A stretch of 64,000 nucleotides of DNA from Petrotoga mobilis SJ95 (GTDB lineage Bacteria > Thermotogota > Thermotogae > Petrotogales > Petrotogaceae). This document shows, piece after piece, positions 10,481 through 18,524 of the stretch. The notes under the pieces were generated by a model. It did not search any database. It saw nothing but the letters and a program-made list of their open reading frames with translations, and had not been told where the DNA came from. The stretch covers positions 534,501 through 598,500 of the forward strand of contig NC_010003.1 in NCBI RefSeq assembly GCF_000018605.1, in the 5' to 3' direction. How positions within the stretch are numbered: the first letter of the stretch is position 1; each line of letters begins with the position of its first letter. The position numbers were made by a program, and so were the translations under genes.

Positions 10481-11002
10481 ATGAGCGAAATACCAACAGA
10501 TAAAGCGATCTTTGCAGCAGGTTGTTTTTGGGGAGTAGAATACATGTTTAAAAAAGTCGCAGGTGTCCTCGACGTAGTCAGTGGTTATACAGGTGGTTTT
10601 GTTGAAAATCCATCTTATGAACAGGTTTGTAGTGGAAAAACAGGTCATGCAGAATCTGTTTTAATTGTCTTCGATCCAAACATAGTAAGCTACGAATCGT
10701 TAGTTAGATATTTTTTTGAAATTCATGACTTTAGTCAAGAAAACGGTCAGGGGCCCGATATTGGAGAGCAATATAGAAGCGAAATATTTTACATAAATGA
10801 GGAACAAAAAGCAATCGCAGAAAAAGTAAAAGACGAGTTAATCCATAGAGGTTTGAAAGTCGCTACCAAGATAACTAAAGCTTCAGAATTTTACAAAGCA
10901 GAGGATTATCACCAAAATTATTATGAAAAAACAGGAAAAGCCCCTTATTGCCACTTTAGAAGAAGAGTTTTTAAAAATGATTATATCAAATTCTTAGTGT
11001 AG
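10481..11002 (+). CDS. msrA: Peptide methionine sulfoxide reductase A
   Basis: Reduces methionine-S-sulfoxide in proteins. The 173-residue product has the catalytic motif GCFWG (Cys15), the GYTGG motif, and the conserved EDYHQNYYEK and YCHFRR segments near the C-terminus. The ATG at 10481 lies six bases after GAGGTG; the GTG at 10472 is within the ribosome binding site. It follows the M55 gene by 19 bp and converges with the minus-strand array, with no clear terminator between. Confidence 0.96.
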   Translation: MSEIPTDKAIFAAGCFWGVEYMFKKVAGVLDVVSGYTGGFVENPSYEQVCSGKTGHAESVLIVFDPNIVSYESLVRYFFEIHDFSQENGQGPDIGEQYRSEIFYINEEQKAIAEKVKDELIHRGLKVATKITKASEFYKAEDYHQNYYEKTGKAPYCHFRRRVFKNDYIKFLV

Positions 11003-11034
11003 AATAAGGGGAATAATCTCAAAATTTAATTGTT

Positions 11035-11826
11035 TTAATCGTTATTAAAAAAGGCTTCTACTAGTAGACAGAATTCTTCAAATTTTTCAAAAAACAGCGC
11101 ATGGCCCGTGTTTTCTAAGTTTGCTAGTAAAGAATTTTTTACTTTTTTACTCATTTCTATTATGTGGCTTTTGGGGGTTATAATATCTTCTTCTCCTGAA
11201 ATGAAAAGAGTTTTAGCTGTGATATTCGATATTTCATTTCTAATATCAAATGTTTCGTTAGACGAAGCGAGCCTTACAAAGCCGTCAAACCAGTCTTTAG
11301 TTAAGGTTTCTTTAAATACCTTCCTTCTATTCATCAACCATTCGTAGTTGTTGTTATAAAATGGTCGAGAATATATATAAGGGAGAGAAATATCAAAAAA
11401 CTTTTCACCATCGTAAAGTTCTGCCGCTACTTTCCATGCTTGACCTATGGACTTAAGATAGTTATCTATATGGTCGGTTGCATTTGAAAGAACCAGTTTG
11501 TCGATCATCTCAGGATACTTTAAAGCAAACAATTCTGCAATTTGTGCCCCGTAGGAAACCCCCATTAAATTTACCTTTTTTAATCCTAAATGATCAATCA
11601 ATTTCTTTAGATCTTCGACATGAACTTCTATAGTATAAGGTTTGTCGGTAATTCTTGAGGATTTTCCTTGATCTCGAGTATCGTACGTGATAACTTGGAA
11701 TTTTTTTTGCCACCTTTCTATATGTGCCATCCAACTTGAGGTACTCATCATAATCCCGTTTAATATAATTACCGGCTTTCCTTTTCCATAAATTTCATAA
11801 TAGATACCTGGATCCTCCAAATACAT
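11035..11826 (-). CDS. Alpha/beta hydrolase, last gene of the Liv array
   Basis: A 263-residue cytoplasmic alpha/beta-hydrolase-fold enzyme, likely an esterase, lactonase or thioesterase. The predicted triad is Ser91 in GVSYGA, Asp214 in SGEEDIITP and His242 in NTGHAL; the oxyanion segment is LNGIM. It begins 17 bp after the double-TetR gene and is the most distal gene of the long minus-strand array. It is one of three hydrolase domains there. The exact substrate is not recognisable. Confidence 0.9.
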   Translation of the reverse strand: MYLEDPGIYYEIYGKGKPVIILNGIMMSTSSWMAHIERWQKKFQVITYDTRDQGKSSRITDKPYTIEVHVEDLKKLIDHLGLKKVNLMGVSYGAQIAELFALKYPEMIDKLVLSNATDHIDNYLKSIGQAWKVAAELYDGEKFFDISLPYIYSRPFYNNNYEWLMNRRKVFKETLTKDWFDGFVRLASSNETFDIRNEISNITAKTLFISGEEDIITPKSHIIEMSKKVKNSLLANLENTGHALFFEKFEEFCLLVEAFFNND

Positions 11827-11843
11827 TCATCTCTCACTCCTTT

Positions 11844-12977
11844 TTAGATACGTATTCCATGTGTAAGGTAAATTGATAATTCTTTTAAAACAGATTTTAT
11901 ATCTTTAATTCTTTTCAAAAAAATTCTATCTATACCTGTGTAATGGCTTACCCCCATTAGACTGTTAGCTATCAATTTTTTATCTTCTATTTTTGTTCGT
12001 TCAAGATTCTCAACATAACCCTTTTCAAATCTGTCATAATAATCATTTGCTGCCTTTTTTACAATAAATTCAGATTCTCTTACGATTTTATAGTATTCAG
12101 AATTACTTTCAAAATATTTTAGAAAGAGATAAATCCCTCTTAACTCGTTTTCTGCCCTATTTAATTGTTTTTTTTGATTGATAGTAAGGAATCTTCTTGT
12201 CATTTTACCAATTATTTTAACTATCTCCTCTAAAAAAGCTTCTTTACTTTCAAAATAAAGATAAAATGTCCCCACTGAATAACCTGCATTCCTTGTGATA
12301 TCGTGAACATCAGTTTTATAATATCCTTGCGTACCAAATAGTTCAATACCTGAAGATAATAATTTACTTCTGGCGGATTCGTCTTCGGGAATATCAGGGT
12401 AAATTACATCTTCTTCATCGAATATCAAAGAATAATTTTTTATTTCATCGTAAAAAATCCCATTGGTAATAATCTTCTTAATTTTGGTTTTGTCATAACT
12501 TAAACCATTAAAAATATACCTTATAATGACAAATCTTGCAATTCCTGAAATAAATAATTGTTCCGCCTGACTCGTTTCACGTAGTAAAACTAAAGAAACT
12601 CCCTTGCCGTATAAATCCCTCAAATGTTGCTCGTATTTTGGATATCGATATTGACCCTCTCTATAAATCAAAACATCTTTTTTGTAATCTCCGACTCCAG
12701 ATTTAACAACGGTGTCTAAAAACCGATCCATCCTGTCTTCAAAACTTTTACCAGAAATTGTAGAAAAGCCCTCTTCATAATAAATTACTATTTCGTTTAA
12801 CAATTTGAGAAATATGTCCTCTTTGTTCTTAAAATACCTGTAAAACACCCCGTTAGATAATCCGGCTCTTCTACAGATTTCGACAACGGAAACTGTTTCA
12901 TACCATTTTTCAGAAAAAAGATCCCTGGCTGCTGTCATTAATTTTTCATACGATTTATTTTTGACTTTATCCAACAT
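11844..12977 (-). CDS. Tandem TetR-type regulator with two DNA-binding domains
   Basis: A 377-residue protein made of two TetR-like units in one chain. The first helix-turn-helix region covers about residues 8-58 (VVEICRRAGLSNGVFYRYFK) and the second about 202-250 (VHDITRNAGYSVGTFYLYFE). Each is followed by a helical ligand-domain-like segment. TetR proteins normally have one such unit (about 200 residues) and dimerise, so this is an intramolecular pseudo-dimer. It starts 16 bp after the LivM-hydrolase fusion and is probably the local regulator of the array. TetR repressors of acyl-CoA metabolism (FadR of Bacillus and Thermus) bind acyl-CoA, so a CoA-ester ligand is an inference from context. 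Confidence 0.88.
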   Translation of the reverse strand: MLDKVKNKSYEKLMTAARDLFSEKWYETVSVVEICRRAGLSNGVFYRYFKNKEDIFLKLLNEIVIYYEEGFSTISGKSFEDRMDRFLDTVVKSGVGDYKKDVLIYREGQYRYPKYEQHLRDLYGKGVSLVLLRETSQAEQLFISGIARFVIIRYIFNGLSYDKTKIKKIITNGIFYDEIKNYSLIFDEEDVIYPDIPEDESARSKLLSSGIELFGTQGYYKTDVHDITRNAGYSVGTFYLYFESKEAFLEEIVKIIGKMTRRFLTINQKKQLNRAENELRGIYLFLKYFESNSEYYKIVRESEFIVKKAANDYYDRFEKGYVENLERTKIEDKKLIANSLMGVSHYTGIDRIFLKRIKDIKSVLKELSIYLTHGIRI

Positions 12978-12992
12978 TATCTCCTTCGTTTT

Positions 12993-14717
12993 TTAATTTT
13001 TCTCCAATGTAAAACTTTTAAAAATATCTATAAATGCTTTTGGTTCTTCTATTATAATCGAATGTCCAACATCAGGAATAATTTCTAATTTCCCATTTGT
13101 ACTTCGAACGACTTCATCAGCCATATTTTTAGTTATCAACGTATCTTTTTCCCCAAGAATGAATAATATTTCCCCAATATAATTTTTAGATATTTCTTCA
13201 TAGTTATAATTTTCCAAAGCCCTTGCATTTTCAGTAAAACATTTTGGGTTCATCAAAAGAGCATCGTTAGTTAGACAGTTTAGTAATTTTCTATCTCTTG
13301 ATGAAGGGACCATTGCCTTTAAAGAATTCTTTAGAAGTGTTCTATTGTTTTTTAACAAATTTAGAACATAATAATTTTCTTCTGGTGTCTTCAAACCCTT
13401 TAAAGAAGGGGAATCAACAAGTATTAATTTTTCTACTTTTTCTGGATATCTAAAAGCTATCGACATCGCTACAGCTCCACCCAAAGAATGCCCAACTAAA
13501 ACAACCTTATTCAACCCTAAAAGATCTATAAACTTTTTGGTATATTCTGCATAAGTATCTATTTGAATTTCTTTCATCCAATCAGAATAACCAAAATTTG
13601 GCAAATCAGGTGTATAGACCTTAAAACCTTCAATGTTTTTCACTTTCTCAAACCATCTGTGAGAGGCATAATTACCATGAATCATAACAACGGGTTTACC
13701 TTCACCACTTACTTCATAATATAATTTTACTCCATCAATGTTAATATAACTTCCCTCTTTTTTCTTATTCTTCCAAAATTTTTTTATAATCCATATAACA
13801 GGGATTTCAAAATATCTAAAATACAACATTTTCAACCCATAAGAAAGGCCACGAGGGAAGAATAAAACAAATATTATTAATAAACTCCCTACTATTATAG
13901 TCATAGGAAAATTGCTTCGTGAAAATAAAAAAGGCATTCCTGTAATTATAACAGAACCAATCAATCCTCCATTTAAAGAAGCAACTCCACCTACAATAAC
14001 CATTGCCAAAAGATTCAAAGAGACGTTCAAACCAAAATCTGCAGGAGATATATATCCTAGCGTATGCGCATATAAAAAACCTGCTATTCCGCTGTATATA
14101 GAACTGATAATAAAGGCTTGTAATTTTGCTTTAGCAATTTTCACCCCGAACGCTCTGGCAGCCAATTCACTGTCTCGCACCATATTGAATCTCTTCCCTG
14201 CAGGAGATTTTACAATTAAACTTGTTATATAGACCAAAAGACTATAAAAAAACAAATTCAACAAATAGGTATAAAAATCAGAATCAAAAAAAGCAGGGAT
14301 GTTCCTCATTCCGGTCCTTCCACCAAATACCTCCATTGAGGCAATTATCTCTTGTACCGCTATCCCAAATGCCATAGTTGCTATGGCTAAATAAAATCCT
14401 TTCAGTCTCATAGCTGGTAACGCTATTAACATACCAAACAAAGCAGAAAAAAGGATAACAAAAATTAAGTTTACAAATATTGGCATATTTAAACTCATTG
14501 TAAAAAAAGCACTTGTATACGCTCCAATGGCCATAAAAGCAGCATGGCCGATAGAGATCTGACCTGTGTACCCAAATATTACATTTAAACCTAAAGCTGC
14601 GATTGCAAAGATTATTATATTAGAAAATACTAACAACAAAAACGACTTGGAAATAAACAATAAACCCAGGAGAGAACCAATTATTAAGGTGTATAATGCT
14701 GTTTTCACTATTCTCAC
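12993..14717 (-). CDS. LivM-type ABC permease fused to an alpha/beta hydrolase
   Basis: Residues 1 to about 300 form a complete LivM-type inner membrane permease with about eight to ten hydrophobic segments, the GYTGQISIGHAAF motif and the usual end FVLFFPRG. A basic linker (about 311-321) follows, then a full alpha/beta hydrolase (about 322-574) with oxyanion segment MIHGNY and predicted triad Ser411 in GHSLGG, Asp525 in LGEKDTLI and His552 in VGHSII. LivM alone is about 300 residues. The fused enzyme should face the cytoplasm if topology follows LivM. The GTG start overlaps the livH stop by 4 bp. The fusion suggests the substrate is hydrolysed as it enters. Confidence 0.9.
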   Translation of the reverse strand: MRIVKTALYTLIIGSLLGLLFISKSFLLLVFSNIIIFAIAALGLNVIFGYTGQISIGHAAFMAIGAYTSAFFTMSLNMPIFVNLIFVILFSALFGMLIALPAMRLKGFYLAIATMAFGIAVQEIIASMEVFGGRTGMRNIPAFFDSDFYTYLLNLFFYSLLVYITSLIVKSPAGKRFNMVRDSELAARAFGVKIAKAKLQAFIISSIYSGIAGFLYAHTLGYISPADFGLNVSLNLLAMVIVGGVASLNGGLIGSVIITGMPFLFSRSNFPMTIIVGSLLIIFVLFFPRGLSYGLKMLYFRYFEIPVIWIIKKFWKNKKKEGSYINIDGVKLYYEVSGEGKPVVMIHGNYASHRWFEKVKNIEGFKVYTPDLPNFGYSDWMKEIQIDTYAEYTKKFIDLLGLNKVVLVGHSLGGAVAMSIAFRYPEKVEKLILVDSPSLKGLKTPEENYYVLNLLKNNRTLLKNSLKAMVPSSRDRKLLNCLTNDALLMNPKCFTENARALENYNYEEISKNYIGEILFILGEKDTLITKNMADEVVRSTNGKLEIIPDVGHSIIIEEPKAFIDIFKSFTLEKN

Positions 14718-15595
14718 ACTCTCCCTTCAAAATCTTTCCCAAATAACCCAGAAGGTTTAAATAACAAAACTAATATTATCAATACAAGAATAATAGATAA
14801 TTGATAATCTGGAGATATATAAACCCCAACTAATTTTTCTAAAACACCTAAAATTAGCCCACCTATAATAACACCAAAAAGGTTCGAAAAACCACCGAGA
14901 ACACCTGCTGTTATACCATACAATTGCATATTTATCAACATGCTGGGATGTATGTAAGTTTTTGGCGCTGCAATAATTCCAACTAAACTTACAGTAGCTA
15001 TTCCAATACTCCAAACAATTGCATCCACACGGTTAATATCTATTCCACATACAAGTGAACCTATCTCCTCTTGAGACCGAGCTCTAATAGCTATACCTAA
15101 CTTGGTATACTTTAAAAACATTGCTAAAAGTAGCATTACAGCAATGGAAATTATAGTAATCACAACATCGTTTGAAGGCATAACTAGCACCCCATTTTCC
15201 AAAAATAAGATAAAAGGCTTTCCTGAAAACAATTCTGGATAAGAAAAGTAATCAGTTCCCCAAACCAACACAACCAAACCTTCAATTACCATCAACAAGC
15301 CTAATGTAACCATAAGCATCGCACCATGGGATAAATGTTTCAAAGGTCTCATTAAAAACCGCTCAACAACCATACCAATAAGGAATCCTGAAAAAACTGC
15401 TGAAATTAAAGATAAAATAATATTACCACTTACCAAATAAACAGTAAGTCCAATATAACTTCCTAACATTCCCGAATTTCCATGAGCAAAGTTTAGAACC
15501 CCTGTGGTCCTAAAAATCAAAGCTATTCCAAATGCGGTGAGCCCGTATAATGCTCCTTGTGGAATCCCCGAAATTATGCTTTGGAGTATTTGCAA
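14714..15595 (-). CDS. Branched-chain amino acid-type ABC permease LivH (system 2)
   Basis: A 293-residue membrane permease, the LivH half of the second Liv-type importer. It begins with the typical SGIPQGALYGLTAFGIALIF segment and contains LNFAHGNSGMLG, with about eight membrane spans. It lies 16 bp after the LivF gene and overlaps the LivM-hydrolase fusion by 4 bp, so the two permease subunits are translationally coupled. Confidence 0.94.
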   Translation of the reverse strand: MQILQSIISGIPQGALYGLTAFGIALIFRTTGVLNFAHGNSGMLGSYIGLTVYLVSGNIILSLISAVFSGFLIGMVVERFLMRPLKHLSHGAMLMVTLGLLMVIEGLVVLVWGTDYFSYPELFSGKPFILFLENGVLVMPSNDVVITIISIAVMLLLAMFLKYTKLGIAIRARSQEEIGSLVCGIDINRVDAIVWSIGIATVSLVGIIAAPKTYIHPSMLINMQLYGITAGVLGGFSNLFGVIIGGLILGVLEKLVGVYISPDYQLSIILVLIILVLLFKPSGLFGKDFEGRV

Positions 15596-15611
15596 TTCTA
15601 CCTCTCCTTTC

Positions 15612-16310
15612 TTATTTCCCCAAATATGACTTTTTTAATCTCTCATCATTCAACATTTCCTTGGATACTCCTTGATGTGCAACGTTACCATTTTCTAATA
15701 TATAAGTTCTATCACTTATTTTTAGTGATTTTATCGCGTTTTGTTCCACGAGCAAAATTGGAATATTAGATTCTTTTAAAGTTTTTAATACACTGTATAT
15801 TTCATCAATAATTATTGGTGCCAATCCCAAGGAAGGCTCATCTAACATCAACAACTTTGGAGAAGCCATAAGCGCCCTGCCTAACGCCAACATCTGTTGT
15901 TCTCCTCCAGATAACGAACCTGCTTTCTGCTTCCTTCTCTCTTTTAAAACAGGGAAAAGATCGTAAACATATCCAGAATTTTTTGAATAATCTCCCCTTA
16001 AGTACGTTCCCATTTTCAAATTTTCTTCGACTGTTAAACTTGAAAAGATTCTTCTATTTTCAGGACATAACACAATCCCTTTTTTTACCATATAAACAGT
16101 ACTTTTATTACTTACATCTTCACCTTCAAAAATTACTTTACCTTTAGATTTAACTATATTCAAAACTCCAAAAAGTGTTGAAGTTTTACCAGCTCCATTG
16201 GAGCCCAAAATGGTAACAATTTCACCCTTATTCACAGAAAAAGAAATTTTTTTTACCGCCTTTACATGACCATAATTAACTTCCAAATTTTCAACTTCAA
16301 GCATTTTCAT
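15612..16310 (-). CDS. ABC ATPase LivF (system 2)
   Basis: A 232-residue ATPase of the LivF type. Walker A GSNGAGKT is at 36-43, signature LSGGE at 133-137, and Walker B with catalytic Glu LMLDEPS at about 154-160. It overlaps the livG end by 14 bp. The first ATG (16310) directly abuts the GGGGGAAG ribosome binding site, so the second ATG (16304) may be the real start. Confidence 0.95.
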   Translation of the reverse strand: MKMLEVENLEVNYGHVKAVKKISFSVNKGEIVTILGSNGAGKTSTLFGVLNIVKSKGKVIFEGEDVSNKSTVYMVKKGIVLCPENRRIFSSLTVEENLKMGTYLRGDYSKNSGYVYDLFPVLKERRKQKAGSLSGGEQQMLALGRALMASPKLLMLDEPSLGLAPIIIDEIYSVLKTLKESNIPILLVEQNAIKSLKISDRTYILENGNVAHQGVSKEMLNDERLKKSYLGK

Positions 16311-17052
16311 CTTCCCCCAAGTACACTTTTACAACTTCTTCGTTATTTGATACTTCTTCGGGAGTTCCTTCGGCAATTTTCTTCCCAAAGTTCATAACGG
16401 TTACTAAATCAGAAACAGTCATTACAACATTCATATCATGCTCCACCAACAATATCGTCTTTCCTCTTTTATTGACCATTTGTATAATGTTTTTTATCTC
16501 CTCTGTTTCATAATAATTTAAACCCGCTGCAGGTTCATCCAATAAGAGAAGATCTGGATCAGAAATAACTGCTCTAGCCATTTCAACCCTTTTTAGCATC
16601 CCATAACTGAGTCCAGAAGGATAAGAAGTGAGCCTATTTTTTATGTCAAACATCTCAGCCACTTCTAAAACCTTATCTCTTGCTTCTCTATCAAAATTCG
16701 ATTTTGATTTTGAAACCACAGAGAAAATGGAGTCATTATATTTGTGTATTAATCCACTATAGATGTTTTCAAAAACGTTCATGGCCTGAAAAAGTTGTAA
16801 ATTTTGAAAAGTTCTCGATATGCCTTTATATATTATGTCGTGGGTATCTAATTTTAAAAGAGATTCACCTTTGAATAAAATATCCCCCTGTTGGGGATTA
16901 ACTATCCTGGTAATTGTATTGAACAAAGTTGTCTTCCCAGCTCCATTAGGACCGATAAGAGCATGAATCTTTCCTTGCACTAATTTCATAGAAAAATCGT
17001 TAACAGCCTTTAAACCGCCAAATGCTACGGTAACGTTTTTGACTTCAAGCAT
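16297..17052 (-). CDS. ABC ATPase LivG (system 2)
   Basis: A 251-residue ATPase of the LivG type. Walker A GPNGAGKT is at 34-41, the signature is LSYGMLKR at about 148-155 (LivG proteins often have LxYGxxR here), and Walker B is LLLLDEPAAG at about 168-177. It follows the substrate-binding gene after a strong intercistronic hairpin and pairs with the adjacent LivF. Confidence 0.95.
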   Translation of the reverse strand: MLEVKNVTVAFGGLKAVNDFSMKLVQGKIHALIGPNGAGKTTLFNTITRIVNPQQGDILFKGESLLKLDTHDIIYKGISRTFQNLQLFQAMNVFENIYSGLIHKYNDSIFSVVSKSKSNFDREARDKVLEVAEMFDIKNRLTSYPSGLSYGMLKRVEMARAVISDPDLLLLDEPAAGLNYYETEEIKNIIQMVNKRGKTILLVEHDMNVVMTVSDLVTVMNFGKKIAEGTPEEVSNNEEVVKVYLGEDENA

Positions 17053-17079
17053 TCTTTCACCTCAAATTTGTGTTTATAA

Positions 17080-17112
17080 GATTATAAGGGGGGAATTTAC
17101 CCCCTTATAATC
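17080..17112 (-). promoter_or_regulatory. Intercistronic hairpin after substrate-binding gene 2
   Basis: A 13-bp perfect stem GATTATAAGGGGG/CCCCCTTATAATC with a short loop starts two bases after the stop of the binding-protein gene and precedes livG. There is no T run, so it is more likely an mRNA-stabilising or partial-termination element that keeps binding-protein levels above those of the membrane complex. The same arrangement recurs after two other binding-protein genes in this window. Confidence 0.75.
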
Positions 17113-17114
17113 AT

Positions 17115-18326
17115 TTATAAAACTTCTAACAACGATTCAACAGAATAATGTATCCAACTTGAAGCAAAGTCCCAAACTAATCCTTGATCGGTTAAAACAG
17201 ATTTTAGAACATACATAGAAGTCATTCCCATTCGAGAATCAAAGCCTGAGGACACCGGCTTATAGCTCAAACCATGATTTTCATCACCAAGTGTAATGTA
17301 ATTGCCCTTCCAATTGTCTAAAGTCTCCAAAGCTGAAACTAAACTTTCTCTAGTCAAATCAGGACCTGCCCTTTTAACCCCTTCGACAAAAACTTCTGCC
17401 GCTATCATACCAGCGATAGCATAAGCATTAGGAATACCTTCATAATATTCTTGCCATATTTTTATCGCGGGTTCTTCGGGGTTTGTAAAATCCACGGCAA
17501 CCCAAGCCATTACCTCAACACCGTCTCCTGCTTCTTGAGCTAATTGTAGATAACTCACATCTGCGTTTGAATAGGTCAGAAGATACCTTTGATCGGTCAT
17601 TCCAAATTGTTTGGCTTGGCGAACAAATCCAACTGATTGGGGAAGGAACAACATAACAGCTACGGCATCAGGTTTAACTGATAACAAACGTGTTACTTCA
17701 GATGTGAAGTCACTTTTAAAAGGATCCACTGCTATGTTTGCAACGGGCTCCATCCCCAAAGCTTTTAATGTACCTACCGCTGAATTACTGAACTCTTGAC
17801 CATCTTCTGCATTCCTATAAACGATTGCTATTCTTTCATGGCCCTTTTCTACCAAATAATTCATTACTATGTTCGCTTCTACTATGTAATTCGGTTGAAC
17901 CGGGAAAATATACTCTCTGGGTGGAAGACTGAACTCTATCGAACCCCCACCTTGATAAACAAAGGGAACACCGTTGTCATTCAGATAATCTTGTACAGCT
18001 AAAATACCTGGAGTTCCTAGTCCTCCAACGATGGAAAAAACTCCATCTTGCTCAACCATCCTTCTAACTTCTACAACCGTTTTAGCAGGATTGAACTGAT
18101 CATCAGCTACTATTAACTCAATCTGTCTTCCGTAGATACCACCGTTGTCGTTGATGTAATTAAAATAAGCTTGCATACCCTGCGCCATTGGTCTTCCTAT
18201 AGGTGCAACAGGTCCCGACATGGCTTGAAAAGTACCTACTAAGATCTTATCATCAGTTACCCCTACTTCCGAAAAGCCTGAAACTAGCAACAAAACCACA
18301 AAAACCATACCAATAAATCTTTTCAC
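17115..18326 (-). CDS. Liv-type ABC substrate-binding protein (system 2)
   Basis: A 403-residue extracytoplasmic binding protein of the LivJ/LivK family (periplasmic-binding fold type I). The signal peptide is KRFIGMVFVVLLLVSGFS, and the mature domain begins DDKILVGTFQAMSGPVAPIG. The start is GTG 18326, placed correctly after GAGAGGTGAG; longer readings to 18371 have no ribosome binding site. Family members bind branched-chain amino acids, amides, urea, aromatic acids or short carboxylates, so ligand is open. Confidence 0.92.
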   Translation of the reverse strand: MKRFIGMVFVVLLLVSGFSEVGVTDDKILVGTFQAMSGPVAPIGRPMAQGMQAYFNYINDNGGIYGRQIELIVADDQFNPAKTVVEVRRMVEQDGVFSIVGGLGTPGILAVQDYLNDNGVPFVYQGGGSIEFSLPPREYIFPVQPNYIVEANIVMNYLVEKGHERIAIVYRNAEDGQEFSNSAVGTLKALGMEPVANIAVDPFKSDFTSEVTRLLSVKPDAVAVMLFLPQSVGFVRQAKQFGMTDQRYLLTYSNADVSYLQLAQEAGDGVEVMAWVAVDFTNPEEPAIKIWQEYYEGIPNAYAIAGMIAAEVFVEGVKRAGPDLTRESLVSALETLDNWKGNYITLGDENHGLSYKPVSSGFDSRMGMTSMYVLKSVLTDQGLVWDFASSWIHYSVESLLEVL

Positions 18327-18379
18327 CTTTCTCACCTCTCTTAATAAAGTTAAATTTCCTGAAAAGTACACTTTCTTAG

Positions 18380-18484
18380 TTACACACCTATCTTTCTAGC
18401 CACATTTTGAAACTTTTTAAATATTCTTTTAGTATATTGAGCTATCATTAATTCCTCGTCGGTTTTTACTATTAAAACCTCCAC
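18380..18484 (-). CDS. Possible 34-residue small ORF
   Basis: Between the MCP stop and the binding-protein start, a GTG-initiated frame reads MEVLIVKTDEELMIAQYTKR and ends 14 residues later in KIGV. It is hydrophilic and plausible in composition, but it has no convincing ribosome binding site and no recognisable family. The whole 198-bp gap (18327-18524) otherwise shows nothing clear; this may be chance or a gene remnant. Confidence 0.2.
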   Translation of the reverse strand: MEVLIVKTDEELMIAQYTKRIFKKFQNVARKIGV

Positions 18485-18524
18485 TCATACCTGTTCGTTA
18501 TTTTCTCCCACACCCACTGTGAAT

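Noticed and set aside
13912-14760. Plus-strand frames opposite the LivM-hydrolase fusion
   Set aside because: They are shadows of a clearly coding permease with no initiation signals.
18327-18371. Longer N-terminus for the system 2 binding protein
   Set aside because: It would place 15 polar residues before the signal peptide, and the ribosome binding site lies inside it; GTG 18326 fits.
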